A stretch of DNA of 64,000 nucleotides from Notamacropus eugenii (Eukaryota; Chordata; Mammalia; Diprotodontia; Macropodidae). The DNA lies in contig NC_092878.1 of the NCBI RefSeq assembly GCF_028372415.1, forward strand, positions 72,538,704-72,602,703, written 5' to 3'. The notes under the pieces are model-generated. The model did not search any database. It was not told the origin of the DNA and saw only the letters and a list, made by a program, of their open reading frames with translations. Position numbers and translations under genes: made by a program. This document shows positions 24,405 through 35,725 of the stretch, in pieces (the first letter of the stretch is position 1; every line of letters begins with the position of its first letter).

Positions 24405-25510
24405 TTATCTTTCCATGTAGGAATGTAAACAGTTCAACTTTAGTAAGTCCCTTATGATTTCTCTTTCCTGTTTCCCTTTATATGCTGCTCTTAATTCTTG
24501 TGTTTGAAAGTCAAATTTTCTATTTAGTTCTGCTCTTTTCATCAAGAATGTTTGAAAGTCCTCTATTTCATTGAATGATCGTTTTCCCCCTGAAGTATTA
24601 TACTCAAGTTTGCTGGGCAGGCGATTCTTGATTTTGCTTCTAGTTCCTTTGACTTCTGGATTATCATATTCCAAGTCCTTCGATCCCTTAATGTAGAAGC
24701 TGCTAGATCTTGTGTTATCTTGATTGTATTTCCACAATAATCAAATTGTTTCTTTTTAGCTGCTTGCTGTATTTTCTCCTTGACCTGGGAATTCTGGAAT
24801 TTGGCCACAATATTCCTAGGAGTTTCTCCTTTCTGATCTCTTTCAGGAGGTTATCTGTGGATTCTTACAATAATTCTAGAATATTAGGGCAATTTTCCTT
24901 GATAATTTCGTGAAAGATGATGTCTAGGCTCTTTTTTTGATCATGGTTTTCAGGTAGTCCCATAATTTTTAAAATTGTCTCTCCTGGATTTGTTTTCCAG
25001 GTCTGTTGTTCTTCCAGTGAGATATTTCACATTATCTTCCATTTTTTCATTCTTTTGGTTTTGTTTTGGGATTTCTTGGTTTCTCATAAAGTCATTAGCC
25101 TCCATCTATTCCATTCTAATTGTGAAAGAACTATTTTCTTCAGTGAGCTTTTGAACCTCCTTTTCCATTTGGCTAATTCTGCTTTTTAAAGCATTCTTCT
25201 CCTCATTGGCTTTTTGGACCTCTTTTACCAATTGAGTTAGCCTATTTTTCAAGGTGTTATTTTCTTCAGTATTTTTTTAGGTCTCCTTTAGCAAGCTGTT
25301 GAATCACTTTTTATGATTCTCTTTCATTGCTCTCATTTCTCTTCCAAATTTTTCCTCCACTTCTCTTATTTGATTTTCAAAATCCTTTTTGAGCTCTTTT
25401 ATGTCCTGAGGCTATTGAATATTTACTTTGGAGGTTTTGGAGGCAGAAGCCTTGACTTTTAGATCTTCCTCTGATGGTATGCATTGCTCTCCTTCACCCA
25501 AAAGGATAAA
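24405..25510 (-). pseudogene. ORF1 of the ORF1-only LINE, broken
   Basis: Minus strand. N-terminus EEDLKVKASASKTSKVNIQ; coiled coil with heptads KKDFENQIREVEEKFGRE and repeated K-EVQKANEEKNALKSRISQMEKEV; RRM entry (TGRTTDLENKSRRDN, about 24970-25020); then the C-terminal domain, with YCGNTIKITQDLAASTLRD, RTWNMIIQKSKELEAKSR and ACPANLSIILQGE in open run 24563-24808. The last 100 residues continue in another frame at 24405-24737 (DFQTFLMKRAELNRKFDFQ). In-frame stops in the coil and one frameshift near 24580 make it non-coding. It matches L1 ORF1p domain order. Confidence 0.85.
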
Positions 25511-26290
25511 AGAAAATACCTGTTAACCCAGAAAGTAGACTTCTACAGTCTTATTTTTTTCCCATTTTTGGGACATTTTCCCTACCAGTTACTTGACTTT
25601 TGAGACCTTTGTCAAGAGAAGGATATATTCTGGGCACCTGTACATTCTCAGTTTTTTCAAGGTGGCACAATCAAGGGAGAATAGTAAATTCTTCTCTGGC
25701 CTGTGCTCTTGTCTAGGATCTATCACAATCTTTTCCGCCCATGATCTGTGAGTAGAATTTCCTCTTCACAGCCTCCACTGTCTCCACCATGCCAGCCAGT
25801 ACTCCTCCTCACCTCAAGACCGCCGCTTAGAGCTGAGACCCAAATCAGCATCTCAATTCTCCCAGGGTCTTTAAGCCAAAGGCTCCAAAAATGGATGCTC
25901 CCACTGCAGTGGCTGCTGCTAGCAGGTCCAGATCACATTCCCTTCTCACTTAGGTGAAAGAGCTTTCTCACTGACCTTTGAAGTTGTCTTTGGCATTTGT
26001 GAGTTGAGCAATCTGGGAATTGAACCTGCTGCTGCTGCTGGTGTCCTGAACCTGCGAGGTCAAGCCTGGGCTGGGTTCCATGGACTGTGCTCATCTCAGA
26101 GACCAGTGTCATAGACCTTTCCTGTTGGCCTTCCAGGATGCTTTAGACTGGAAATCTCTTTCACTTTCTTGTTTTTTGCCTTCTGCTGCTCTAGAATTTG
26201 TTTACAGTCATTTTTTACAGTTTTTTATGGGCTCTGCGAATGGAACTTCTACAGGTTCATCTTTCTACTCTGCCATCTTGGCTCTGCCCC

Positions 26291-26300
26291 CAATTTTTAA
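26291..26300 (+). repeat. Target-site duplication of half-L1, right copy
   Basis: caatttttaa, identical to 23367-23376. Confidence 0.75.
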
Positions 26301-26639
26301 CATATAAGAAAAAAAAAATGAGTTGCACCTTTTCTCTCTCCCTCCATACCCTCTTCCTTTCCCAAGATGGCAAGCAATTTTAAATAGTTTATCCTTCCTC
26401 AGTCATTCAAACCATATTTCCATATTGCTCATGTTGTGAAAGAAAACATAGGCAAAAAAATAAAGCAAGAAAACTAAAATTAAAAACAAAATATTCTTTG
26501 TTCTGTGTTCAGACGTTCAATACTTTCTCTGTAGGTGGATACCATTTTTTTACATCATAAGTCCTTTAGAATTTTCTTAGAACATTGTATTCATGAGATT
26601 AGCTAAGTCATTCACAGATGATCATGGAGGAATATTGCT

Positions 26640-27205
26640 GTGATGTACACTGTAGTCCTTGTTTTGCTCATTTTCCTTTGCATCAGTTCATATAGGTCTT
26701 TCTAGGTTTTTCTGAAAGCATCCTGCATGTAATTTCCTGTAGTACAATACTATTTCATCAAACCATGTGCCATAACTTGTTAAGCCTTCCTCCAACTGAT
26801 GAGTATCCCCTTAATTTCCAATTATTTATCACCATATAAGGAGCTGCTATAAATATTTTTGCACACATAAGCATTTTTCCATTTTTTACGGTCTCTTTCC
26901 AATACAGATCTAGTAGTGGTATTGCCAGATCAAAGGTTATGCACAATTTTATAGCCTTTTGTACATAGTTCCAAATTTCTCTCCAGTGATTGAATCAGTT
27001 CATTGCTTGATCAATGATACAACATTATGCAATTTTCCACATTCCCTCCAACATTTGTCATTTTTTTCTGTCATTTTAGCCACTATTACAGGTGTGAGAT
27101 AGTACTCAAAGGTGTTTTGATTTACATTTTTTCTATCAGTAGTGACTTGGAGCATTTTTTTTTTCATATAGCTGTGGATATCTATGAGCTTTTCTTCTGA
27201 AAACT
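26640..27205 (-). pseudogene. L1 ORF2 C-terminal remnant joined to spacer
   Basis: Minus strand. Open pieces 27000-27227 (KEFSEEKLIDIHSYMKKK, FEYYLTPVIVAKMTEKNDKCWREC) and 26758-26946 (LAIPLLDLYWKETVK, CAKIFIAAPYMVINNWKLRG) are the last quarter of L1 ORF2. Upstream at about 27205 the sequence passes directly into the spacer that normally follows ORF1, so the endonuclease and reverse transcriptase are missing. The two pieces are in different frames. Confidence 0.75.
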
Positions 27206-27479
27206 CTTTTGAGCTTCTTTTATGCAATATAACTTATCCCTTTCTACCTCTCCCTTTCCCCTTTTCCCAGGGCATCCCTTTTTCACTCAATAATATTTTT
27301 TTCTTTGTAATATCCCATTGTAGTCAACTCCTAACTGTGCCCTCTATGTATGCTCTTTCTAACTGTGCTAATAATGATAAAATTCTTTTTGTATTTACAT
27401 GTATCATCTTCATAATACGAATATGAACTGTTTATTTATCAAGTTCCTTTCAAATTATATTTCATGTTTACCTTTTAAG

Positions 27480-28318
27480 CTTCTTTTGGTTCTATTTGAA
27501 TGTCACATTTCTATTCAACTCTGGTATTCTCACCAGAAATGCTTGAAATTTCTCTATTTCATTAAATATTCTTTTCCTACCCTGAAAAATAATACTCAGT
27601 TTTGTTGGGCAGGCGATTCTTGCTGGTAATCCTAGCTCCTTTGCCCTCTAGAATATCGCATTCTAAGCTGTATTATTCTTTAATATGGAAGGTGCTAAAT
27701 CATGTATTATCCTGACTGTCACTCCACAATCTTCAAATAGGTTGTTTTTTTGGCTGTTTGCAACACTTTCTCCTTCACCAGGAAGCTTAGGAATTTGGCT
27801 ATGATATTCCTGGCAGTTTTAATTTTGGGACCTCTTTCAGGAGGTGATCAGTGGATTCTTTAATTTCTATTTTACCTTATGGTTCTAAGATATCAGGGAA
27901 TTTTCTTTGATAATTTTGTGAAATATAATGTCTAGATTTTTTATCATGGCTTTCAGGTAGTTCCATAATTTTTAAAGTATTTCTCATGGATCTATTTTTC
28001 ATGTCAATTATTTTTCCAATGTGATATATCATATTTTCTTCTTTTTTCATATTTTGATTTTATTTTATTGCTTCTTACTGTTGCATGGAGTCATTAGCTT
28101 ACACTCACCCAATTTTAATTTTTAAGTAATTAATTTCTTCATTGAGTACCTTTTCTCTATTTGGCCAATTCTCCTTTCTAAGCAGTCCTTCTCTTAAGTG
28201 GATTTCTCTTAAGTGTCTCTCTTTGGTGTATTTTTAAGGTATTTTTTCAGTGTGTGTGTGTGGGTGTGTGTGGGTGTGTGTGTAGGGGTGTGCATATATA
28301 TGTTCTTTTTTTGACCAA
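27480..28318 (-). pseudogene. L1 ORF1 C-terminal half, split by CLP1 retrocopy
   Basis: Minus-strand ORF1 domain order can be followed through stops: coiled coil (about 28130-28230), RRM-like middle and a C-terminal domain around 27560-27700. Its N-terminal continuation lies at 30101-30303, on the far side of the CLP1 insertion. Confidence 0.65.
28251..28292 (+). repeat. (GT)n with GGGT interruptions
   Basis: Imperfect gtgtgtgtgg repeat, about 42 bp. Confidence 0.9.
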
Positions 28319-28330
28319 GCTATTGTCTAT
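28319..28330 (+). repeat. Target-site duplication of CLP1 retrocopy, left
   Basis: gctattgtctat; the right copy at 30087-30100 reads gctattgtcttatt. Confidence 0.75.
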
Positions 28331-30086
28331 TCTTTTTTTTATAGGACTGTAAAAACATTTATTAAAGCTAGAAAAATCTTTTTTAAAAGTGAACGCTCCT
28401 GTAAGATATCCTTCAATTTGTACTCTCATCATGGACAAAGACAAAAGGATAGTGTGTGAAATAGAAGGAAGAACATTATTGGACAGCCTAGTAACATAGT
28501 GAGATAGGGTCAGACTTTTCTCAGTGTCTCTGAAAATCCCTGTTGGCATCCCAGATCTACTCTCAGGCCAAGTCACTTGTGAATCAAGAGGAAAATACCA
28601 TCTCCAAGGGTCAGGTTACCATGAGTTCTCAAAGATGGCCTATTTCCCACTAAACCAGTTTTTAACTCAGAAGTTTCTGGCGACAAGTGCCTCCAAACAC
28701 TTCAGTCCTACCTCCCATGGATGTATGTGGAGGGTCCCTCTGACACATACAAAAATTCCTACTTGAGATCCATGAAGTGGATGTCCATGATGAGGAGGAA
28801 GTTCTTAGGCAATGAGTGAGGTGCTGGAGAGAGCACAGTAAAAACCCGGTGCTCCAGGTCCACACTAGTCACCACAATGAAGTCAGTCACACTGGTCTCA
28901 GACAGGTTCTCCTCAGTGCCTTCAGCTGTGCTGACACTCAAGAGGTGATGTAGTATGTCGTGCTCTGGGGTAACAGGTACCAGTTTCAGCTGATTGTCCT
29001 CCTGTGACATTCCCAAAGGGAGACATGAGTCTGGGATGGTGGGAGCCCCCATCTTGTAGATTTTCACATCAGAGAACTTGACATTAAAGGTGTGGAGATA
29101 GAAACAGCCTCAGAAACCATAGAAATACTTTCAGAAGTGCTCATTCCTATGTTTTCAGAAGAAGTCCTTTGACCATTCAACTAGTCCTCCTGACTGGGGG
29201 AGCAGAATATTGCGGACAAAGTGGGGCAAGCCATGGTTCAATTCATTGTACAGTCTTTCCTGGTCCAGCACTACCACCACATCTACCTCAAAAGCAGAAG
29301 CAGCATGCACCAAGGCCTGGTAGCCAGAGCCCTTGACCCACCTGTGGTTCATCTTCCAAAGTTGATTGAAGACATCTGCAAGGTATAGTGTAATCTTATT
29401 GTAAAGCTTGATGTTGGTACCAGATGTAGTAGAGCCAAAATTATAGACCAGTGGGGCCTGGACAGAGAAACTCTCCCCTACATCAGCAGGTCACTCAATA
29501 TAAAGGGGTCCTATAGTTCCAGGAACGGACACGTAGCCTTGGCCAACTTCCAGCTCCACTTAGGTGGATCTCTGGACTAGTCACACAGCATAATTGTATA
29601 AAAGGAGGCAAATTGTGGATTTTCCCACATCCATAGGACCAACTACCATCACTCGAGGACCTCGCTCTTTCTCATCTTGGTTTGCTTTCTCATTTGTTCC
29701 AGGACAGTGTGAGTGTTAAGATAAAGGAACATGGGAGTATTCTTGGAGACATAAACCACCTCAGTGTGCCTGCTCAGCTGGAGAGAATAGCCATGCCACA
29801 TGAAGACAGAAACTTTAGCACCTGTGTCAAAAGTGAATTTTTTGTTTCCAAGTCAGTTCTGTGCTAAAGATTTCTGACATACTAGCCAGTAGTTCCAGCT
29901 GGACTGACTGGGAGACTTCCACCTCACAATGTAGTTCTGTCTCCTGTTCTAACTCGAACTTAGTCAGTGGCTTCTTCTCATCTTTGGATTCTTCTGATAT
30001 CTTCTCTTCTTAATGGGCACTGTCTCTGAAGCACACAGGTTAAAAATGAGAGGAAAAGAGAAAAACAGGTGTCCTGCCAGAAACCT
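28331..30086 (-). pseudogene. CLP1: Processed pseudogene of CLP1 (polynucleotide kinase, mRNA 3'-end factor)
   Basis: The parent gene encodes an RNA 5'-hydroxyl kinase that works in pre-mRNA cleavage factor II and the tRNA splicing endonuclease complex in the nucleus. The minus strand here holds an intronless copy: CDS-equivalent 30000 to 28759, a 3' UTR with AATAAA (28358-28363) and a short A-tract at 28332-28340. Recognisable pieces are [14 protein letters not shown], the P-loop GPMDVGKST (29615-29640; usual Thr is Met), [19 protein letters not shown] in 29155-29352, and [18 protein letters not shown] in 28759-29067, whose end MDIHFMDLK matches the normal C-terminus. The start codon reads ATA, about 12 codons before WVKGSGY are deleted (29350), and several stops and frameshifts occur. 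It interrupts an L1 ORF1 and has a target duplication. Confidence 0.93.
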
Positions 30087-30100
30087 GCTATTGTCTTATT
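30087..30100 (+). repeat. Target-site duplication of CLP1 retrocopy, right
   Basis: gctattgtcttatt, matching 28319-28330 with one inserted base. Confidence 0.75.
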
Positions 30101-30303
30101 TTTTAGTGACTTCCTTGTATCACTCCTTTCTTTTCCCATTTGCCCCCTACTTTTCTTACTTGGTTTTTACAATACTGTTTGAGCTCTTTCTGGAGTTCTT
30201 TTTTAGAACCTGAGATCAATTCAAAATTTTCTTCAAGGGTTTGCATGTAGTTGTTTTGAAACTGATATCTTCTGAGTTTTGTTTTGCTTTTCCCTATCAC
30301 CAC
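30101..30303 (-). pseudogene. L1 ORF1 N-terminal part beyond the CLP1 insertion
   Basis: Minus-strand open piece of 66 residues starting MVIGKSKTKL, with a charged coil (SKKELQKELKQYCKNQVRKV) typical of L1 ORF1 N-terminal regions. It is followed upstream by the 5' UTR to about 31050, whose end reads as an L1 start on the minus strand. Confidence 0.65.
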
Positions 30304-31050
30304 AGTAACTTTCTATGGAATTTTTCTTTTTTTTGGTTTTGTTGTTGTCTGCTTATTTTCCCAATTCTACTTCTTGTCTCTTAATTTTATGGAAAACTTT
30401 GGCTCTGCTCTCAGGGTTCAGGGTTACTTTCTGAAGCTTCTCCTTTTTCATGTTTCTGTGTTCAAACTAGTTCTAAAGGGAGGGGGCCTTAAATTTTAAG
30501 TTCTTTCAAGTATTTAAATAGAGATGTGATCACTGCTTTTCTAGCCTATGCTCTGGTATCTGGACAAACACAAGCATTCTTGTCTACCATGAATTGTTAC
30601 CAAGGACTCCACTTATGCTAGTCCCCATCTTTATCCTAGGACTATCACCTGAAACTGTGCATGGACCGTGCAACTAAGTTCTAAATCCAGCCAAGAGTCT
30701 CCTGTGATCTCCTTCCAACCAGTTGTCAGACCCATCTGTGAGCTGAGTTCCAAAAGCCACAACTGCTCATCCAGTCACCCCTACAGCCTACTGTTGGCTT
30801 ACTGGGCATGGCTTGCACTGGCATCGTCTATGGTGGACTGTGTTCCACTTTCACCCCAGTGAGACAGACCTTTTTTGTCAACCTTAGAAGATATTGTAGA
30901 CTGAAATTTATTTTTACCCTGATCTTTTGTTACTGCTCCCATTACAGAGTTCACTTTGTGGCATTATTTTAATGTTGTTTGGAGAATTTGAGGGAGTTCA
31001 AGTGAATTCCTGCCTTTACTCTGCTGTCTTAGATCTGCTCCCCCCGCTCC

Positions 31051-31764
31051 TAATTACCGCAGAGGTTTTTCTTACATGTGAATCTGAAGAATTTCTGGTT
31101 ATCAGGTTGCTAGGAATTGTAAAGGACTATTGGTCTCTTGGAGGTTTTACTGATTCTGATAGCTAGGAATATCTTACATCACTTTATTTTTTGGTACCTC
31201 AGCTTACAACCAGTCACAGGGACTTAACTCCTTATTTCTAATCTTGATATCCAATTATTTAGAAATTGCATTTCTATTGGTTCTATAAATAAGATTATTT
31301 TCCCCCAGTTAGTTACCAGAAAAAAACTGATTTTAAATAATATCCTATTCGTATTGAAAGCATATACATATATACATGAAGCATATGTGTATACATATTT
31401 TCATACCTGTAGTTATATAAAATGATGCTTATTATGCATACATTATTACTAATATGAATAATTTGTAGTATGAATTTGCTTTGTTTGTATATCTAATCTT
31501 TAGTCCCTGGAATTCTGAAGAACAATGTATTCTACCAGAAGCAAATAAAAAAAAATCAATATAAATTAACATGCAAAAACCCACTCCAACATTTATTACA
31601 TCATTTAAAGGAAGTATTTTCATTACTATCTCCCAAACTCTATTCATAGAAAACTTTTATTCACATAGTACTCAACAGGGGTTTTATGGATATAATATTG
31701 ATGGTAATGATATTTTCATCTCAAATTACTAAAAGCAAAATTATATATCTGCTATTGTATTCCT
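31051..31764. other. Unassigned AT-rich sequence
   Basis: Nothing recognised. Confidence 0.4.
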
Positions 31765-32030
31765 GTGGGCAGCTAGGTGAGAAAGTATATAAAACACCTG
31801 ACCTGGATTCAGGAAGACTCATGTTTCTGAGTTAATCTCAGACATTTAATAGATGTGTGACCCTGGGCAAGTCGCTTAACCCTGTGTCTCTCAGTTTCCT
31901 CATATGTAAAATGAGGTGGAGAAGAAAATGGAAAACATCTTCAGTGTCTTTTTCAAGAAAACTCTAAATTGAAACACAAAAAAGATGGACACAACTGAAA
32001 ATGAAAACAACAATTACAATTTCATGTAGA
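31765..32030 (+). mobile_element. tRNA-headed CORE-SINE with gag-tcggacac-type tail, plus strand
   Basis: Starts gggcagctaggtgagaaag, has ctggattcaggaagactcatg, gaccctgggcaagtcgcttaa and tttcctcatatgtaaaatgag (CORE), then an aagatggacacaactgaaaa tail. The same family occurs on the other strand at 51995-52262. Confidence 0.85.
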
Positions 32031-32358
32031 TTTTTTTTTTTTTACTCTGCAAACAGGCTTAATTTCCTTTTTTAGGTTCCTCTCTTTTCTTGACTCCTTT
32101 TTATCTTAGGGATATTCCATATGCCCAGAAGGATTTATAGGTTTTATTAACATATCATGGATCTTACAGTCCAATGATCTCATTTTACATATGAAGAAGC
32201 AAAGGCCTACAGAGAAAAAAAAAGGGTTTTCACAGTCAGTTGATGTCTTGATCAACAAACATTTATTAACCATCTACTTTGTTCCAGACACTATTCCAGA
32301 CACTTTAGGCACAACGCTTTTCTCAAAGAACTTGCTTTGCATGTATTTAGGAAGGAAG

Positions 32359-32560
32359 AAATATATATATATGTATATGTATACGTATATGTATATGTAG
32401 AAGTATATGTGTATATATGTATATACACATATGTCTTTCTATCTGTCTACCTATCTACATTCCTACATTTCCTACATACATCTCTCTGTCTCTCTCTCTA
32501 TAACATACATATATATGTATGTATGTATGTATACACACATACACACATACATTTGTCTGT
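32359..32560 (+). repeat. Compound TATATG/GTAT/ACAC/CTGT microsatellite
   Basis: About 200 bp of imperfect short tandem repeats; open frames across it are low-complexity artefacts. Confidence 0.9.
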
Positions 32561-32996
32561 AACTTTCTATATAAAAGACAGAGACATAGGGAGGCACAAC
32601 AGTGAAACAGAGACAGAGAGACAGAAAGAGAAATGGAGAAAGAGAAAGATGTGTATGTTAAAAGAAATGAGATCCCCTTTGAAGAAAGGATGAATAAATT
32701 ATATTTCAGGTATGCTCAAGGTGAGACATTTGAAGCCTTAACACATTCTGTGACCAAATTCATTTGGAAAGTTCTGAACTGGAACTCATTTTGTAGAGAG
32801 GAATCGTCATTTGGTCGTGATTATTGTGGTGAAAGAAAAGTAATTAGTTTTCTTGAATTATGCTCTTAGTTGACTCATTTTCCCAATAAAGCTATTATCT
32901 TCCTGTTTTATGCAACTTTTTTGGTATGAAAGAAATTTTGGAGGGGAAACGTAGCTTCTATGGATTATCATAAAGAGCTTTATTGGTCAGTTCTAT
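32561..32996. other. Unassigned sequence
   Basis: No recognisable element before the L1 start at about 32997. Confidence 0.4.
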
Positions 32997-33509
32997 CTGG
33001 AATCAAGATGGAAGGGTACAAGCAACAAACTATCTGAAATTTCTCAATATTATCCTCTTAAAATAACTCTTCAAATCAAATTTTTGAGTGACAGAACAAA
33101 CAAAAGATCAGAATGAGACATTTTTCACAGGGCTAAGAGTTGGCCCAGCAGCACCAGAAGAGGGACTTGAAGTATAGTGACAGCAACACCAGTTTCAGGA
33201 GCTTTTAACCCAGAGAAATTAAGGGGGGGATCAGAAAACTATTAAGAAAAACGTTATTGGCAATTATTTGCTAGTGCTGATTGACAACTTTGTTGTCTAA
33301 ATTCAGGCCTGATTCTCAGTACCAAGGCAAAGAGGAGTACTAGTGCTTGTGGCTATAGAAGAGTAGGAACCCTTCCTGGGTAAAGACCAGACTGTAGACC
33401 AGGAGAGCAGTGACTACACTTCTCCCAAGATCACACCATCCTGGAAACACTAAAAACTTGCAGACCTCCAGAACTGGTTCAAAAACAGCCAGAAACTTGG
33501 GCCAGTGAA

Positions 33510-34400
33510 AAGAAAAATGAAAAGAAAATAAGTTGTTTGGTAAAGGATGAACCAAAAAAAATACTGAAGGAATAGTACCTTAATAAGTCAGAATTGTTGT
33601 AATAAGAAACACAAAAATTCGCTGAAGAAAAGAAATCTTTAAAAAGTGAAATTGATCAAGTGGAAAAAGCAATAAAAAGCTGACTGATGAAAATAATTCC
33701 TTAAAAATTAGAATTGGGCAAGTAGAAGTGAATGACTTCATGAGACATCAAGAAAAAATAAATCTAAGTAAAAAAATGACCAAAAATAGAGAAAATTGTG
33801 AAATATAACATCCAGAAAACAACTGACCTGGAAAATAGATTGAAGAGAGATAATTTAAAAAGTATTGGACTATCTGAAACATGTGATAAAAAAAGAGCCT
33901 AGACATCATATTTTAAGAAAACACAACAGAAAATACACCAATATCTTAGATGCAGAGGATAAAATATAAATGAAAAGAATTCACCAATCACTCCCAGAAA
34001 GAGATCCCCAAATGAAAATTCCCAGGAATATTATAGCCAAGTTCCAGAGCTTCCAGTTCAAAGGCAAAATACTTCAGTCTTACAGAGAGAAACCATTCAA
34101 ATATTGTGCCACATTCAGTATCACACAAGATTTAGCAGCTTCCAAGTTAAATGAGCAGTGGGCTTAGAATATGAAATTCTGTAAGGCAAATGTGCTAAGA
34201 ATACAACTAAGAGTAATCTACCCAGCAAAACTAAGTATAATCCATCAGGAAAAAAATAGATATTTAATAATGAAATAGAAGGCTTTCAAGTATTCCTGAT
34301 GAAAACACCAAACCTGAATAGAAAATCTGACATTCAAATAGAAAACTCAAGAGAAACATTAAAAGATAAACATGAAAGAGTAATCGTAAGGGACCCAATA
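33510..34400 (+). pseudogene. L1 ORF1 relic
   Basis: Fragmented plus-strand ORF1. The clearest piece is 33970-34167, with a KEIPK-like lead, IIAKFQSFQFKGKILQS and FKYCATFSITQDLAASKLN, matching the C-terminal domain seen at 24563-24808. The coil and RRM can be traced upstream through stops. No functional product. Confidence 0.75.
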
Positions 34401-34905
34401 AAGTTAAACTCTTTACATTCCTATATGGGAAGATGATACATGTAACTCTTAAGAATTTTAGTATTAATAGGCAAATTGGAAGGAGTCTACATAAACAGAG
34501 TCCATCTGTGAGGCTATTAAGTTGGGATTGTCTCCCTCCCTGACCAAAGGTGAAGGGGTGTGAGAGATACACTGGGACAATGGGGAAGGAAGAAGTAGAA
34601 TGGGGAAACTTTTCTCTTAAAAAGCATTACACAGAGGAGGCTTTTATAGTGGAAGGAAAAATAGTGAGTAGTGTCAGTAAATACTTGAACCTTATTGCAA
34701 TCATAATTGGTTCAAAGAGGGAAGAACATGAGCACACACAGACACAGGTATGGAAATTTATTTTACTCAGTAAGGAAATAGAACTGGAAGGGGATAAGAG
34801 ATATAGGGATGGGGTGCAGGGTGGATGGGGAATGAAAAAAAGAGGGTAGATTAAGGCAAGCAGTACTCAGAAGCAAAACAGACTTTTTTAGGAGGAACAA
34901 GATAA

Positions 34906-34908
<3 letters not shown>

Positions 34909-34972
<64 letters not shown>
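34909..34972 (+). repeat. (GA)n microsatellite, about 31 units
   Basis: Perfect dinucleotide run at the L1 spacer/ORF2 deletion junction. Confidence 0.97.
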
Positions 34973-34975
<3 letters not shown>

Positions 34976-35449
34976 ATGAACAAGTTGAGGAGTATAATTG
35001 TTATGGAGTACTACTGTGCTATCAGAAAGAAAAGAAACATGGCAAGACACGAATTGATGCAAAATGAATTGAGAAGAACTGGAAGGTCATTGTTCACAGT
35101 AGAAGCAATGTTGTAATGACTATAAACAATGAAAGACTTGGCTACTTTGATCAATAGAATAATCCAAGACAATTCCAAAACATGAAAAAAATGTTATACA
35201 TTTCCAGAGAGAGAGAAAACTGATGAACTCTGAGTTCAAATTGAAACATAATTTTGTCTCTTTAGTTTTTATTTCGTTTTTTTGTGATATGGGTAACAAC
35301 TTTTTTTCATGATTTCACATGTATAATTAACATTTTGCTCACCTTCTCAATGCGTAAAAAAATTGTGGGAGAGGGGTAGGGAATTTAAAACTCAAAATGT
35401 AAAAAAGAAAAAGATCTAAATAATTAATACTTTAATTTCTGAAAAATCA

Positions 35450-35725
35450 ACACTATCTTTCCTCTGTTTAAATCTCATTTTCCTTGCATTCGTTTGTCTC
35501 AGCTAAAATCTCACCTTATCAAAGTAGCCTTTTTAATCCTCTTTAATCTTAGTACCTTTGCTCTGAGACTGTCTCAGTTTTCCTATATATATCTTTTTGT
35601 AGATAGTTAATTGCATATTCTCTTCTGAGAGCAGGAATTTTTTGTTTGTTTGTTTGTATGTTCAGTGATTAACACAGTTACTGATACATAGCAGGTAATT
35701 AAAAAAATTCTTCATGACTTGACTT
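35450..35725 (+). mobile_element. L2 3'-end fragment, plus strand
   Basis: Matches the L2 3' UTR layout: ttctgagagcaggaattttttg, gattaacacagttactgatacatagcaggtaattaa. Confidence 0.6.

Larger units (their letters stand above)
23377..26290 (-). mobile_element. Complete ORF1-only LINE (HAL1-like), about 2.9 kb, TSD-flanked
   Basis: Minus-strand element with an L1-type start (ggggcagagccaagatgg, read from 26290), a GC-richer 5' UTR to about 25550, ORF1 (about 25510-24405), then about 1 kb of non-coding pyrimidine-rich sequence (plus-strand view) ending in an A/T-rich tail at 23377. No endonuclease or reverse transcriptase sequence is present. Both ends abut the 10-bp duplication caatttttaa, so this is a complete mobilised unit. 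It fits the known half-L1 (HAL1) class, moved in trans by L1 ORF2 protein. An AT/AC microsatellite (24225-24345) has expanded in the 3' UTR. Confidence 0.8.
23343..31050 (-). mobile_element. Outer minus-strand L1 lacking most of ORF2, carrying two insertions
   Basis: Minus-strand L1 in three pieces: the terminal 3' UTR (23343-23376; reverse reads ttaaaaattgcttttacatg), then 3' UTR, ORF2 C-terminus, spacer and ORF1 C-terminal half (26291-28330), and ORF1 N-terminal part plus 5' UTR (30087-31050, beginning at the gcagatctaagacagcagag start). The gaps are a TSD-flanked half-L1 and a CLP1 retrocopy. ORF2 is deleted between the post-ORF1 spacer and its C-terminus near 27200. Confidence 0.7.
32997..35425 (+). 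mobile_element. Plus-strand L1 lacking almost all of ORF2
   Basis: Begins ggaatcaagatggaaggg (L1 5' UTR start), then ORF1 (about 33510-34400), the purine-rich spacer, a (GA)n run at 34909-34972, and directly the last about 20 codons of ORF2 (WLNKL-like then VMEYYCAIRKK-like, 34975-35040), the 3' UTR and an A-rich end. About 3.5 kb of ORF2 is absent; the junction lies in the GA microsatellite. Confidence 0.75.

Noticed and set aside
23908..24457. Two plus-strand frames of 148 and 119 residues ending in Tyr/Ile/Thr repeats
   Set aside because: Antisense of half-L1 3' UTR running into a TATA/ACAC microsatellite.
28662..28865. Second minus-strand frame overlapping the CLP1 copy
   Set aside because: Out-of-frame reading of the CLP1 pseudogene 3' region.
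32337..32693. 118-residue plus-strand frame
   Set aside because: Generated by TATATG/GTAT microsatellite sequence.
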